Numbered from the stretch's first letter, positions 25,785 to 35,731 are shown. The stretch is DNA of 64,000 nucleotides from Sporocytophaga myxococcoides (GCF_000775915.1 NZ_BBLT01000008.1:1-64000); one strand, 5' to 3'. The notes: generated by a model not told the origin, from the letters alone. Program-made: numbers and translations.

Positions 25785-26854
25785 CTGTAGAATAAGCTTT
25801 GAAATAATAGTTTGGAATATTCGATGATAGTATGTTGGCCACAATGTAAGTTGGTCTGAGCAAATATTCCAGGGTACACCCCAGGACATTTTTTGTCGAT
25901 TTTCGCAGTAACATAAATTGCTTGTTTGCCGCCTATAATTTGGATGGCATTGTCTATATGGCAAACAGTAGCTTCCATTTCACAGTCAGAATTGAATAGT
26001 TTGAGTACACATTTTTGGCCATTGGCAAGATTTTTAAATTCTTTAATTCTGACCGGAGTAACTATGATATAGGATGCTGTATCTACAATATTTGCAAGGA
26101 CTTCCACTGATGACAGGCCCCCTTTTTTTCTTTGTATCAATCCTGCAAAAGGAGCTTTAATCTGTAAGGCTTCTTTTCTGGATTCAAGGCTTGCAATCTG
26201 TTTTGTAAGATTTTCAATCTTTTCAATGATGAATTTTATCTGTTCAGGTTTTTCTCCTGTGGATAGCGTTTTTAACTGAGCTTCAGCGAGTGTCAGATTG
26301 ATTTTACTCAATTCGTATTCATTCTTTGCAATATCATACTGTTGAGGAGAGATTAGTGAATCTTTAAAGAGGTCCGCTTGTCTTGATATAAGCTTATCCT
26401 GAATGGAAAATCTTTCTTTTGCTAAAGTTAAGTTTGTTTCAGCTTCTTTAATAGTCTGAATTTTCTGCCCAGTAGAATATACTTTTAATAAAGCTTTTTC
26501 TACTTCTCTTTCTCCTTTTAGCTGATTGATCTGACGCATTAATTCAGTTGAATTCAGAATTCCGATGGTTTCTCCTCTTTCAACAAATTGCTTATTGTTA
26601 ATTTCAGGATTTATATAAAAATCAAATACATCCCCTCTTTGAAATTCCTTACCTGCATAAGAACTGATAACACCCAGCTGATTATTTTTAATTGTTTCAG
26701 TGATTCTTCCGTCGTACGTTCGGCCCAGTACCCATTCATATGTTGGAAATACTTTTCCCGTTGCATAAACGATGTATGTGAATTTAAACGGACAATAAAT
26801 AACTCCTAAGACAATTGCTAAAGCAATTCCAAAATATAAAAACTTCTTCTTCAT
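25781..26854 (-). CDS. HlyD-family membrane fusion protein (VTC cluster)
   Basis: A 357-residue periplasmic adaptor. One N-terminal membrane helix (about 4-26), then YVVYATGKVFPT (first lipoyl half), a long alpha-hairpin (about 115-235: QLKGEREVEKALL ... LTLAEAQLKTL ... IEKIENLTKQIASLESRKEAL), then IKAPFAGLIQRKKGGL (second lipoyl half) and a beta-barrel domain. It begins the operon and overlaps the VTC gene by 4 nt. It should bridge the inner-membrane component to the TolC-like protein at 22971. The usual transporter partner is missing. Confidence 0.88.
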   Translation of the reverse strand: MKKKFLYFGIALAIVLGVIYCPFKFTYIVYATGKVFPTYEWVLGRTYDGRITETIKNNQLGVISSYAGKEFQRGDVFDFYINPEINNKQFVERGETIGILNSTELMRQINQLKGEREVEKALLKVYSTGQKIQTIKEAETNLTLAKERFSIQDKLISRQADLFKDSLISPQQYDIAKNEYELSKINLTLAEAQLKTLSTGEKPEQIKFIIEKIENLTKQIASLESRKEALQIKAPFAGLIQRKKGGLSSVEVLANIVDTASYIIVTPVRIKEFKNLANGQKCVLKLFNSDCEMEATVCHIDNAIQIIGGKQAIYVTAKIDKKCPGVYPGIFAQTNLHCGQHTIIEYSKLLFQSLFYR

Positions 26855-27114
26855 TGACGGTACTAGTATTTACCAATACAATGGCTGAATCTCCATTATA
26901 TTTAAATTTGATGTAAAGACTTTATTTCGCAGAATAACGCTGCTTCATGACCTTTTTTTGTCATTTTTTTAAAATTCATAATAGGTTATTATGGCATGAT
27001 GGGGAAAGTCGTTTATTTTAAAAGGTTTCCAAAGCTCTTCTTGTAGGTATCAAGATATTAAAGATTCATAATAAAAACTGCCCATGAGTTTTTGATTTAG
27101 AATGAACTGTCTAT

Positions 27115-28071
27115 TTATTGAATTTTACTAATGTCCAATAAATATATATTAGCAGATACTCCATTATTTTTCTCGTTTGAAATAAAGACATTTTTGTCGT
27201 TATAAAACGTTGCCCCCTCTACTTGTCCGATCTCATCTAATTTTCCGAGTGGTATTTTGGTTTTGGTTCCAGTGAAGAAATCAGTGTCTGTAAAATCTTT
27301 TAATAACCAGCAGAAGACTTGCTCTGTTTCTTTATTGTGACCTGTCAGGATTACTTTTGTTCCGTCTGAATTAATGTCAGCATCCGTTATTTTCCCTTGT
27401 ACATCAAATATCCCTTTTAAACGTGCTGCATGTGTCCCTGGAATCGAAGGTATTTCGTATAGGCTTGTCTTTGTATTGGTATTGTTTTTAGTGAAGAGAT
27501 AGATGTAACCGTTTCTGTAAAGTATGGCTTCAGCGTCAAAATCTGTGGAAGTGTTATTTCTAAAGTCTTTCTGTTCAGGGTAATAAAATTTAATTTCTTC
27601 TGCGGTAGATGTATTCTCAATGTTAACAGGTGAAGGAAAAGGAACCTTGTAAATAACAAGATCTTTTCTGTTGCCTTTATTATTTCCTATGTCTCCGATA
27701 TAAAAATCTGTATTACTTGATGTAATTGCCTCAAAGTTGACGCTTTTGATGCCTGAAATTTTGATTGTTTCTTTAGGCTCACCTGTGACAAGATTTATAC
27801 TATATATCATGTCTTCTCCTGGAGGATCAATGATAGTCCATAATTTTTTATCGACATACTTAAGGCCGGACAATTCCTCAAATTCCTTTTTTAGTTTCCT
27901 TACTGTTGAAATGTTCCCTGATGCTGATGAATAAGAACAGGTGCCATCATCTATTTTTGCTTCTGGGTCAAAGCTTGTAGAATGTGGGTCTGTACATCCT
28001 TTCTTAGAATTACAATTGGTGAGGAGTAAGAATATAACTAAAGTATAAAGAGAAATATTGAGGTAATTCAT
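27115..28071 (-). CDS. Lipoprotein with Cys-rich Ca-binding-like motif and beta-propeller-like domain
   Basis: A 318-residue predicted lipoprotein (lipobox LLTNC, Cys20). Directly after it comes CTDPHSTSFDPEAKIDDGTC, a short disulfide/Asp motif common in secreted proteins of this phylum. The remaining 260 residues have repeated GY/FIGDIGNN, AEAILYRNGYIYLFTK, GTKVILTGHN and EGATFYNDKNVFISNE strands, suggesting a beta-propeller of the kind used for binding or esterase-like roles. No catalytic site can be named. It is monocistronic, upstream of the divergent OMP gene. Confidence 0.75.
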   Translation of the reverse strand: MNYLNISLYTLVIFLLLTNCNSKKGCTDPHSTSFDPEAKIDDGTCSYSSASGNISTVRKLKKEFEELSGLKYVDKKLWTIIDPPGEDMIYSINLVTGEPKETIKISGIKSVNFEAITSSNTDFYIGDIGNNKGNRKDLVIYKVPFPSPVNIENTSTAEEIKFYYPEQKDFRNNTSTDFDAEAILYRNGYIYLFTKNNTNTKTSLYEIPSIPGTHAARLKGIFDVQGKITDADINSDGTKVILTGHNKETEQVFCWLLKDFTDTDFFTGTKTKIPLGKLDEIGQVEGATFYNDKNVFISNEKNNGVSANIYLLDISKIQ

Positions 28072-28269
28072 AATAATTTTTTTATCTCTATAAATAGCGA
28101 AATAATAAAAATGTAATAAATCTCAGGTGATTTATAATTATTTTTTAAATATAGCTTATTTTTTTAAATTGAAGCTTCATTTTTATAACAATTATTTGTC
28201 ATAGGCTTAACTTTATAATAATAATTGAAACGAATAGTTTTATAAAAAATTTAATTCCCATATATAAAT

Positions 28270-28815
28270 ATGGCTTGTCGTTTTACTAATCTTCTGAAAA
28301 ATAATCTTTTGATTTTGATTCTTTCTATTTCATTAATAGGCAGTGCTTTTGGACAGAAAGATTCCGTTGCAAATAGCAATAAATTTCCCGGAGGATACAT
28401 TAAATTGGGCTTTAATTACCACCTTCAGTTACAGCATCTTGATGTGGCTCCTATAATTTTTTATAGAGTGAGTAAAAGAGTTGATGCGGGTGTTGGTCTG
28501 AATTATCTTTATTATTTGAAAAGTGACAATTCGGAAAGCAACAGTGCATATGGAACAAATATCTTTACAAGGGTTTATTTTCTGAAAAATTTTTTCCTCC
28601 ACTTGGAGTATCTCTATAGTAATGTACCATATAGAAATGATCTTAACTTTGAATATCGCAGAGTTTATGTAACAAACTTCTTTTCAGGGGTAGGCTATAG
28701 GCAACCATTAACATCCAAGGTTGATAGTTATCTGTTTGCTTTGGTAGACCTTACTCATCGCGATGAATCCACATACAAAAATTTAGTAGTAGTAAAATTA
28801 GGTATATCATTTTAA
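28270..28815 (+). CDS. Outer-membrane beta-barrel protein
   Basis: A 181-residue protein with a signal peptide (to about residue 28, GSAFGQ) and alternating amphipathic strands ending in an aromatic residue (VKLGISF), the OmpA/OmpW-like eight-strand barrel pattern. GYIKLGFNYHLQ and DAGVGLNYLYYL are typical hairpins. Function unknown. The next gene starts 28 nt later on the same strand and may be cotranscribed. Confidence 0.78.
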   Translation: MACRFTNLLKNNLLILILSISLIGSAFGQKDSVANSNKFPGGYIKLGFNYHLQLQHLDVAPIIFYRVSKRVDAGVGLNYLYYLKSDNSESNSAYGTNIFTRVYFLKNFFLHLEYLYSNVPYRNDLNFEYRRVYVTNFFSGVGYRQPLTSKVDSYLFALVDLTHRDESTYKNLVVVKLGISF

Positions 28816-28843
28816 TGAATAATTGCCTTTAATACGTATTGAT

Positions 28844-30451
28844 ATGAAGAAGATAATTATACTTAAAGTTTTTTGTTTATTGTTTGCAATTAATGCTTTT
28901 GCTCAATCTGATCTTGTAATTACTGAAATCCTGTATAATCAACCTGGTAATGATACGCTGGAGTTTATTGAGCTATACAATAAAGGTAGCCAACCATTAA
29001 ATCTGGCAGGATATAAAGTAACAAGTGGTTTTGATTATGTTTTTCCAGCCTATGTTCTACAACCTGGCAGTTATGTTGTTGTAGCGAGGTATGCAGATTT
29101 TTTTGAACAAACGTTTGGCTTGGTTCCTCTCCAGTGGGACAATGGTACATTGAGTAACAGTGGTGAAAAGATCGTTATTAAAACTCCTTCGGGAGCAATT
29201 GCAGATTCTGTAGAGTATGATAACAAGAAGCCATGGGATAATAAGGCTGATGGAGAGGGGTCTTCATTGGTTTTATGTGATGTCAATTCTGATAATGCGT
29301 TCGGATATAATTGGGATGCCTCTAATGATATAGGAGGGATCTTTGAAGACGGCTCTATCATTTATGCTTCACCAGGAGAAGGGAACTCTGTATGTAATGT
29401 ATCACCGGATACCTATCCTCCTCTTATTAAAAGAGTTTATGCGCCTCAGAATAACATTGTTAAAGTTATTTTTAATGAATCCTTAGATATTTCTTCTGCA
29501 CAGACTGTTTCCAATTATTCCGGGCTGAATGTCACATCCGCAACGCTCTCTGCTTCCAAAGATACAGTAACTCTTACTCTATCTGTAGCGCTTGAAATTG
29601 CAAGTGTAAATTCAATTACTATCACTGATGTTGCAGATGTATTAGGAAATAAATTTATTTCTCAATCCTTTAGTTTTATATTTAATAATACAAAAGCGCC
29701 TCTTGTTATAACTGAAATAATGTACAATAACCCCGGTACAGACACTCTTGAGTTTATAGAACTTTATAATAATGGTCCTGAAGCTGTAAATATTGGCGGT
29801 TATTATTTTTCAGATGGAATTGATTTCGTATTCCCTTCAATTGTTGTTGGATCAAAACAGTATATCGTGGTATGTGCAAATCAAACGTACTTCAATTCCT
29901 TTTTTGATTTAACTAATACTTATCAATGGACTTCAGGTAGTCTTAATAATAGTGGTGAAAGTATTACATTAAGAAATACAGCGGATGTTGTTATAGATCA
30001 TGTCTTATATTCATTTAACGCTCCTTGGCCTGCAGAAGCAGATGGGAATGGTCCATCTTTAAAATTCTGTGATCCGGAGTTAGACAATAACTATGGGGCT
30101 AACTGGTCTTATTCTGACGTTTATGTGAAAGATTATCTCGGGCTTCCTATATATGCAACACCTGGGACAGATGATGAAGCTTGTGTTTTATCTTTGTTCG
30201 GGCAAAAGACATCTATACAGAAAATTAAAGTTTATCCGAATCCCTCAGCAGGAATTTTCAGGCTTGATCTGGAATCTGGCAGAAATTCCGTTGAAGTGTT
30301 GAATAGCTTTGGCCAGGTGGTTTATTCAAAGGAAACTAATTCTGTTAATGAAGAAATAAATTTATCTGATCAGAAGAAAGGTATATACTTTATCCGTTTG
30401 ATAAACTTGGATATGGACGTATCTTCTTCTGCAAAGATTGTTATAGAATAG
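28844..30451 (+). CDS. Secreted protein with two lamin-tail domains and T9SS sorting domain
   Basis: A 535-residue exported protein. Signal peptide 1-20 (ends AFAQ). Lamin-tail domain 1 spans about 21-155 (LVITEILYNQPGNDTLEFIELYN), an Ig-like Big_5 domain about 190-280 (VKVIFNESLDISSAQTVSNY ... ITDVADVLGN), lamin-tail domain 2 about 285-440 (LVITEIMYNNPGTDTLEFIELYN), and a type A T9SS domain from about 455 (VYPNPSAGIFRLDL ... KGIYFIRL). I prefer ATG 28844 to a TTG 21 nt upstream. LTD domains in secreted bacterial proteins are thought to bind other proteins or nucleic acids; this one would be displayed or released at the cell surface. Confidence 0.9.
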   Translation: MKKIIILKVFCLLFAINAFAQSDLVITEILYNQPGNDTLEFIELYNKGSQPLNLAGYKVTSGFDYVFPAYVLQPGSYVVVARYADFFEQTFGLVPLQWDNGTLSNSGEKIVIKTPSGAIADSVEYDNKKPWDNKADGEGSSLVLCDVNSDNAFGYNWDASNDIGGIFEDGSIIYASPGEGNSVCNVSPDTYPPLIKRVYAPQNNIVKVIFNESLDISSAQTVSNYSGLNVTSATLSASKDTVTLTLSVALEIASVNSITITDVADVLGNKFISQSFSFIFNNTKAPLVITEIMYNNPGTDTLEFIELYNNGPEAVNIGGYYFSDGIDFVFPSIVVGSKQYIVVCANQTYFNSFFDLTNTYQWTSGSLNNSGESITLRNTADVVIDHVLYSFNAPWPAEADGNGPSLKFCDPELDNNYGANWSYSDVYVKDYLGLPIYATPGTDDEACVLSLFGQKTSIQKIKVYPNPSAGIFRLDLESGRNSVEVLNSFGQVVYSKETNSVNEEINLSDQKKGIYFIRLINLDMDVSSSAKIVIE

Positions 30452-30833
30452 AATTCTTAGTACTTATATCTTGTTAAAAACTAAAAATCGGATGGAGATT
30501 CCTCTATCCGATTTTTTATTTAACATTTATTATTTAGTTCAACTATTCAAGCCAATAAACCTCATCTCTAAGTCATCTCCAGAAGGAGAAGGGAACAGTC
30601 AACCAAAAAATGAATTAATGGTGATATAACTAATAACATACGCATTAGAGGGACTTAGGCTTAGGGTATTTTCGTCAGCGGGACTTAAATAGCTAATCCT
30701 ATTTATATATCAGGTAATGGTTATCAAGATGAAATTGTATTGTTTGATTTTTTTTATACTATCATAATACTAATTGCATCCATATTATAGATGTATTTTT
30801 TCTTTAGGGAGAAGAGGTACTAAATTTTCCTCA
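30452..30833. other. Intergenic region with terminator
   Basis: About 380 nt between convergent genes, containing the terminator at 30483-30520. The remainder (30521-30833) is AT-rich with no recognised feature. Confidence 0.5.
30483..30520 (+). terminator. Rho-independent terminator
   Basis: AAAAATCGGAT (30483-30493) pairs with ATCCGATTTTT (30506-30516) with further GGA/TCC pairing in the loop, then T-rich sequence, 31 nt after the LTD-protein stop. Confidence 0.88.
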
Positions 30834-31979
30834 TTATAAACTTGGTTGAGATTTTTTTATATACAATTTATCTCTCAGGTTCGTCATTGGCTTTTCAAAA
30901 AAGTGATATAAAAGAAGAGAAAGTATGATTGTATAAAGCCAATACAATGCTACATCTATATAATTTATGTAGGATGCTAATCCGAACTTTATCAACCATT
31001 CATTAGAATAGGGAATAATTCTGAATCTAACAAGTGATAAATTAACCATATAAAGCGAGTAAGAGATAATACTAATGTACGTGAGGAGTCTGAATATTAT
31101 TCCTTTGCCCGTTTTTAGTTCTGATAAAAAGGGTAATAATGCAAGTGTGGCTATTGACCCTATTGTAAAAGAAATAATATTAGAATACCAACCATATGAA
31201 ATGATGTAATTCGTAATGAATAGAAAGTATATCCTGTCTCCGAGAAGTAAAAGAATCCCTGATATCAGGAATGCTACTTTATGTTTAACCCATAAAGAGT
31301 GGTAATAGTTACTGATAAATGCTCCAAGGACACCGAAAACTATATTGTCAAGTCTTGTAAAAACTACTTTCCTGAACTCCACATCCCAGTCTTTGAATAT
31401 TTGAATGTCAAGATAACTTTCTTTGTATATTCTTACCAGAACCGCTCCTATAATGAAAAATCCTATTGATACAAGCAGACTTAATTTATGTCTTGAGGGA
31501 AAGGTTTTATTTAAAAGATATAATGTAACAGGGAATAAGATGTAAAACCATTCTTCAACAGCAAGGCTCCAGGATTCAAGAAAGAAGCGTTGTTGAGGGT
31601 AGAAGAGGTTTTGACAAAAGAAAAAGAAGGAAGTGTATGTTCCTTCGAATACCGGAATAAGTATGTTGATTCCGACTAAAATAATTAATATAAAATAATA
31701 ATTGGGTAAAGTTCTGAACCATCTTCTAATCCAGAAGGCATACAGGGCTTTCATTGAAAGACCTGTATGTAAAGTTTTGATAAGGATTTGACCTATCAGA
31801 AATCCGCTTAATACGAAAAACAATTTTACACCATCAAGATGAGGTGCTTTTATTGAAAAAGCCTCATATAGGAAATCGTTACCATGTTCTTCCAGTACAA
31901 ATATTATGGCTATTGCTCTGAGTATATCAAGTCCGTATACCCTTGATGCGACACTCACATTTGTAAGGGAAGTCTGCAT
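30834..31979 (-). CDS. Acyltransferase 3 family membrane protein
   Basis: A 381-residue polytopic protein of the OafA/acyltransferase-3 family with about ten membrane helices. The N-terminal GLDILRAIAIIFVLEEHG carries the family motif, with Glu-His where R..H or H-x-G residues are usual, and AVEEWFYILFP lies in the middle third. It would transfer an acyl group to a periplasmic glycan. It overlaps the stop of the upstream gene by one nucleotide (TGATG), so the two are coupled. Confidence 0.87.
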   Translation of the reverse strand: MQTSLTNVSVASRVYGLDILRAIAIIFVLEEHGNDFLYEAFSIKAPHLDGVKLFFVLSGFLIGQILIKTLHTGLSMKALYAFWIRRWFRTLPNYYFILIILVGINILIPVFEGTYTSFFFFCQNLFYPQQRFFLESWSLAVEEWFYILFPVTLYLLNKTFPSRHKLSLLVSIGFFIIGAVLVRIYKESYLDIQIFKDWDVEFRKVVFTRLDNIVFGVLGAFISNYYHSLWVKHKVAFLISGILLLLGDRIYFLFITNYIISYGWYSNIISFTIGSIATLALLPFLSELKTGKGIIFRLLTYISIISYSLYMVNLSLVRFRIIPYSNEWLIKFGLASYINYIDVALYWLYTIILSLLLYHFFEKPMTNLRDKLYIKKSQPSL

Positions 31980-32347
31980 CAGTCTTCAGGATAAGGAATA
32001 AATACAAAATTTGTAAACTCCTCATCTACTACAAACAAGCAACAATATTCATCAGGGTTTTTATATGCAGCTTCAAACTCAGGGACCATATCTTCAGAGA
32101 CCAGAGACCTCTGAACAAACTCATCAAGAAATGAAATATAGTAATTCCATTCCAGAGCCAGTTCTTTTCTTCCTATAAGCAATTTTCCAATAGCTATATC
32201 AGTCTTTGAAATAGGGAAGATCGGGTATTTGGAAATGTTTCTGACTCTTACCTGATAAGAAGCTTCTTTTATAGTATCTGCAACGAGTACAAAGTCTCTG
32301 GAAATTGTACCCAAATATCTACCGCTTAGTTCCGGATCGTTATTCAT
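31979..32347 (-). CDS. Hypothetical protein coupled to acyltransferase
   Basis: A 122-residue soluble acidic protein with mixed alpha/beta pattern (DFVLVADTIKEASYQVRVRNISKYPIFPI, CCLFVVDEEFTNFVFIPYPED). I do not recognise a family. The gene lies 5 nt after rlmD and overlaps the acyltransferase start, so the three form a minus-strand operon. A role cannot be assigned. Confidence 0.7.
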   Translation of the reverse strand: MNNDPELSGRYLGTISRDFVLVADTIKEASYQVRVRNISKYPIFPISKTDIAIGKLLIGRKELALEWNYYISFLDEFVQRSLVSEDMVPEFEAAYKNPDEYCCLFVVDEEFTNFVFIPYPED

Positions 32348-32352
32348 GATGA

Positions 32353-33759
32353 TCAGTTAATTTTTTCCAACAATGCCACATTCTCCACATGGTGCGTCTG
32401 TGGAAACATATCTACCGGTCTTACTTTTTTCACTGCATATTTTTCATTCAATAATGCAAGATCCCTTGCTTGAGTTGCAGGGTTGCAGCTTACATAAACA
32501 ATTCTTTGCGGAGCGAGCTCAAGCATTTTTTGTATTACATGTTCATGCATACCAGCCCTTGGCGGATCTGTAATGATAACATCCGGGGCGCCTTCTTTTT
32601 CAAGAAAAGAAGTAGTAAGGATATCTTTCACATCGCCTGCATAAAATGAAGTATTGTAAATATTATTGATGGAAGAATTTATTTTTGCATCTTCTATTGC
32701 CATTGGAACATATTCTATACCTGTTACCTTTTTCGCCTTGCCTGCCACAAAATTGGCTATAGTTCCGGTTCCTGTATACAGATCATAGACATTTTCATTT
32801 CCAGTTAATCCCGCAAAATCTCTTGTTACTTTGTACAGCTCATAAGCCTGTATTGAATTTGTCTGATAAAAAGATTTCGGACTTACCCTGAAATTAAGAT
32901 TTTCCATTTGTTCGGTGATGTAAGGCTTACCATGGAACAAGTGGATATCAAGATCATTGAAAGTATCGTTGGATTTTTGATTTACCACATATTGCAGACT
33001 GGTTATCTCGGGGAATTTCAATTTTAGATGTTCCAGAAGTGATTCTACCTTATCCGTAAAATCTCTTACCTGAAGGATGACCATTAATTCTCCCAGACTT
33101 GAATTTCTGATAATCAGATTTCTGAGTATCCCGAAGTGTTCTCTTAAATTATAAAAAGGAATCTGATGTTCTACTGCAAATTTCCTTACTTCAAGTCTGA
33201 TAGCATTTGAAGGGTCCTGTTGAAGATGGCACTTCTTTATGTCCAGGACTTTATCAAATCTTTCAGGCACATGAAAGCCAAGTCCGTTCATATCGTTAAG
33301 AGTGTCCTCTGAGCCGATTTCCTCATTGGTGAGCCACCTTTTATCAGAAAAAGAAAACTCAAGTTTGTTTCTGTAGTTATAAATTGATTTAGCCTGAATA
33401 ATAGGCAGATATTCTTCAATATTTAATTTACCTATTCTTTCAAGATTATCTTTGACTTGTTTCTCTTTGTAAAGAGCTTGATTTTCATAGGTTATATGCT
33501 GCCATTTACAACCTCCGCAAGTACCAAAATGCTCGCAGACAGGTGTTGTTCTGGAAGAAGAAAATTCGTAAATATGTTCAGCCTTAGCGAAGGCAAATCT
33601 TTTTTTTGTTTTATAAATTCTTAGATCCGCTACATCGCCAGGAGCCAGAAACTCAGTGAAAATCACTTTTTCATTTACTCTTGCCACGCATTTTCCTTCG
33701 GCTGCCATTTCGCCAATTGTTACTTTTTCAAAGCGAAATTGTTTATCTTTTTTACTCAT
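32353..33759 (-). CDS. rlmD: 23S rRNA (uracil-5-)-methyltransferase RlmD-like
   Basis: A 468-residue TrmA/RumA-family enzyme that makes 5-methyluridine in rRNA. TRAM domain about 1-65, Fe-S cysteines in VCEHFGTCGGCKW (with a fourth Cys, IKKCHLQ, about residue 190), SAM fold with DLYTGTGTIANFVA, ITDPPRAGMH, and the catalytic Cys in IVYVSCNPATQARDL. I take ATG 33759 (MSKKDK) rather than the TTG three codons earlier. The exact target base (1939 or another) cannot be decided from sequence alone. Confidence 0.87.
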   Translation of the reverse strand: MSKKDKQFRFEKVTIGEMAAEGKCVARVNEKVIFTEFLAPGDVADLRIYKTKKRFAFAKAEHIYEFSSSRTTPVCEHFGTCGGCKWQHITYENQALYKEKQVKDNLERIGKLNIEEYLPIIQAKSIYNYRNKLEFSFSDKRWLTNEEIGSEDTLNDMNGLGFHVPERFDKVLDIKKCHLQQDPSNAIRLEVRKFAVEHQIPFYNLREHFGILRNLIIRNSSLGELMVILQVRDFTDKVESLLEHLKLKFPEITSLQYVVNQKSNDTFNDLDIHLFHGKPYITEQMENLNFRVSPKSFYQTNSIQAYELYKVTRDFAGLTGNENVYDLYTGTGTIANFVAGKAKKVTGIEYVPMAIEDAKINSSINNIYNTSFYAGDVKDILTTSFLEKEGAPDVIITDPPRAGMHEHVIQKMLELAPQRIVYVSCNPATQARDLALLNEKYAVKKVRPVDMFPQTHHVENVALLEKIN

Positions 33760-33824
33760 GGTATCCAAAATTAAACAATAATGAATTATCCTTTGTCTTT
33801 AGACGAGAAATATTAATTTTGAGT

Positions 33825-35723
33825 ATGAAAAAGATCTTCTTTCTATTTTTTATTCTCTTCCTAAGTTCCCAACTATTTGCCAGCCACATTGTAGGAGGCG
33901 AATTTCAATTGCGTCATTATCGAGGTTACAATTATACGCTCAGTATGAGGCTTTATTTCGATAAACTTAATGCTGCGCCCGGGTTAATAGATGCAGACAT
34001 TACAATAAAAACAAATATTTTCAGAAAGTCAGACAATGTACAGGTTGGTACACAGGAACTGGTTAGGGGTATTGACTATGAGAGGGTTAAGTATGCAACC
34101 GAAGAATGTGATTTTTTGGAGAGAGGGGTTCAAGAGACTTTAAACCTTAAATATAAAGCCAATATCTTTCTTGATCCTGCTATTTATGATGATCCAGGAG
34201 GGTATTATATTGTTTGGGAAAGATGTTGCAGAAATGGGGAAATTAAAAATATTGTGGACCCTGATAAAGCAGGTCAGGTTTTTTACCTTGAATTTCCACC
34301 GGTTAGAAGAGGCGGGAGGCCATTTGTAAATTCCTCTCCTGTTTTTGATGATATGGTAGCGGATTATTTTTGCAGAAACCAGATGAATACTTTTAATTTT
34401 GGAGGATATGATCTTGATGGGGATTCATTAGTATATACTCTGGTAACCCCGTTAAACGGCCATGCAAGTATTTATGGCGAAGTATCGCCAGATCCAAAAC
34501 CTGCTCCCTATGATCCTATTATCTGGATGTCGGGATATAGTGCTTCCAATATGATTAAAGGAAACCCTGCATTAAAGGTAGATCAACGCACAGGGGTATT
34601 GTCTGTAAATCCGAGTGAAGCCAACAACAGACTGTTTGTTGTTTCCATGATTGTCGATGAATATAGAAACAATAGAAAGATAGGGCAGGTGAGACGGGAT
34701 TACCAGTTCCTTGTGAAAAATTGCCCTGTAAATCTTGGCCCTAAGGTAGACATAGAGAAGCCTAAAGGGCCTGATACTGAGTTTAGAGGAGATACTTTTG
34801 TAGTGAAGCTAAATGAAATAAAAGCTTTTGAGCTTTTGTTGTCCGATTCAAGTACAACTGTTTTAAATCGTCCAGCTAATATTCATATTTCCAAAATAAG
34901 TACCAATCTACCTCCTTCAATTTTTACACCTCCTGGACCTCAGCAGTTAAGGCCTGGTGTAAATGATACTGTGAGGGCTCCGTTTGTTTTTAATCCCTGT
35001 GATAAATTGCTGATAGAGGAGGAGAAATTATTTGATCTTGATATTGTAGTAAGCGATGATGGATGCCCCCATCCACGAACAGATACACTTAAAATAAAGG
35101 TTTTAATTATACCTCCCCCTGAAAACCCTGCACCTATATTACAGTTTGATCCTGGAGGAAAGACAATAGACGTTTTCCCTGGCTCTTCAAATAGGATAAA
35201 TGTAATTGGGCTTGATTCTGCTGATTTTATGTATTTATCAGCTACAGGAGTTGATTTTAATCTGGAAGATAAGGGAATGTTTTTTACCAATATAAATGGG
35301 AAGGATTCTATTGCCAATCCGCTTTTATGGATGCCAGACTGCGATGAGCTCAATCCAGGTGTATTTAATGTCGTCTTTAAGTTAAAGGATAGTAGTTGCG
35401 TCTATTCACATCAGGTTTATGATACATTAACATTAAGAGTAAAGGATAGTGAAACTCAGGTAGATAAGGTTGATCCTAAAAACCTGATCACGCCAAATGG
35501 AGATAATAGGAATGATACTTACACAATACCAGATTTATACGGTGGTAACTGCGAATATCACTTTAAGGGCATAGAAATATATAACAGGTGGGGAAGCAGG
35601 GTATTCAAATCTGAAGACCCTGGTTTTTCATGGGATCCTGCGGGGTACCCCGATGGAATTTATTATTATGTCGTTGATCTTAATAAAAAGAAAATCAAAG
35701 GCTGGCTTGAAGTAATGCGATGA
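33825..35723 (+). CDS. Gliding-motility-associated (T9SS type B) secreted protein
   Basis: A 632-residue secreted protein. Signal peptide 1-19 (MKKIFFLFFILFLSSQLFA), then ASHIVGGEFQLRHYRG, the start typical of large Bacteroidota surface proteins of the SprB-associated kind. The middle has Ig-like or cadherin-like strands. The last 80 residues are a CHU_C/type B T9SS domain (NLITPNGDNRNDTYTI ... IEIYNRWGSRVFKSED ... GIYYYVVDL ... KGWLEVMR). ATG 33825 is chosen since only this start gives a signal peptide; the frame upstream overlaps rlmD. Probably surface-exposed, role unknown. Confidence 0.9.
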   Translation: MKKIFFLFFILFLSSQLFASHIVGGEFQLRHYRGYNYTLSMRLYFDKLNAAPGLIDADITIKTNIFRKSDNVQVGTQELVRGIDYERVKYATEECDFLERGVQETLNLKYKANIFLDPAIYDDPGGYYIVWERCCRNGEIKNIVDPDKAGQVFYLEFPPVRRGGRPFVNSSPVFDDMVADYFCRNQMNTFNFGGYDLDGDSLVYTLVTPLNGHASIYGEVSPDPKPAPYDPIIWMSGYSASNMIKGNPALKVDQRTGVLSVNPSEANNRLFVVSMIVDEYRNNRKIGQVRRDYQFLVKNCPVNLGPKVDIEKPKGPDTEFRGDTFVVKLNEIKAFELLLSDSSTTVLNRPANIHISKISTNLPPSIFTPPGPQQLRPGVNDTVRAPFVFNPCDKLLIEEEKLFDLDIVVSDDGCPHPRTDTLKIKVLIIPPPENPAPILQFDPGGKTIDVFPGSSNRINVIGLDSADFMYLSATGVDFNLEDKGMFFTNINGKDSIANPLLWMPDCDELNPGVFNVVFKLKDSSCVYSHQVYDTLTLRVKDSETQVDKVDPKNLITPNGDNRNDTYTIPDLYGGNCEYHFKGIEIYNRWGSRVFKSEDPGFSWDPAGYPDGIYYYVVDLNKKKIKGWLEVMR

Positions 35724-35731
35724 AAGCTTTA

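Noticed and set aside
25785-25964. Upstream extension of the VTC protein by 60 codons
   Set aside because: It overlaps the 3' end of the fusion protein gene in another frame, while the family begins at RYERKY just after ATG 25784.
33681-33824. Upstream extension of the type B T9SS protein by 48 codons
   Set aside because: The extension overlaps rlmD in antisense and hides the signal peptide that starts exactly at ATG 33825.
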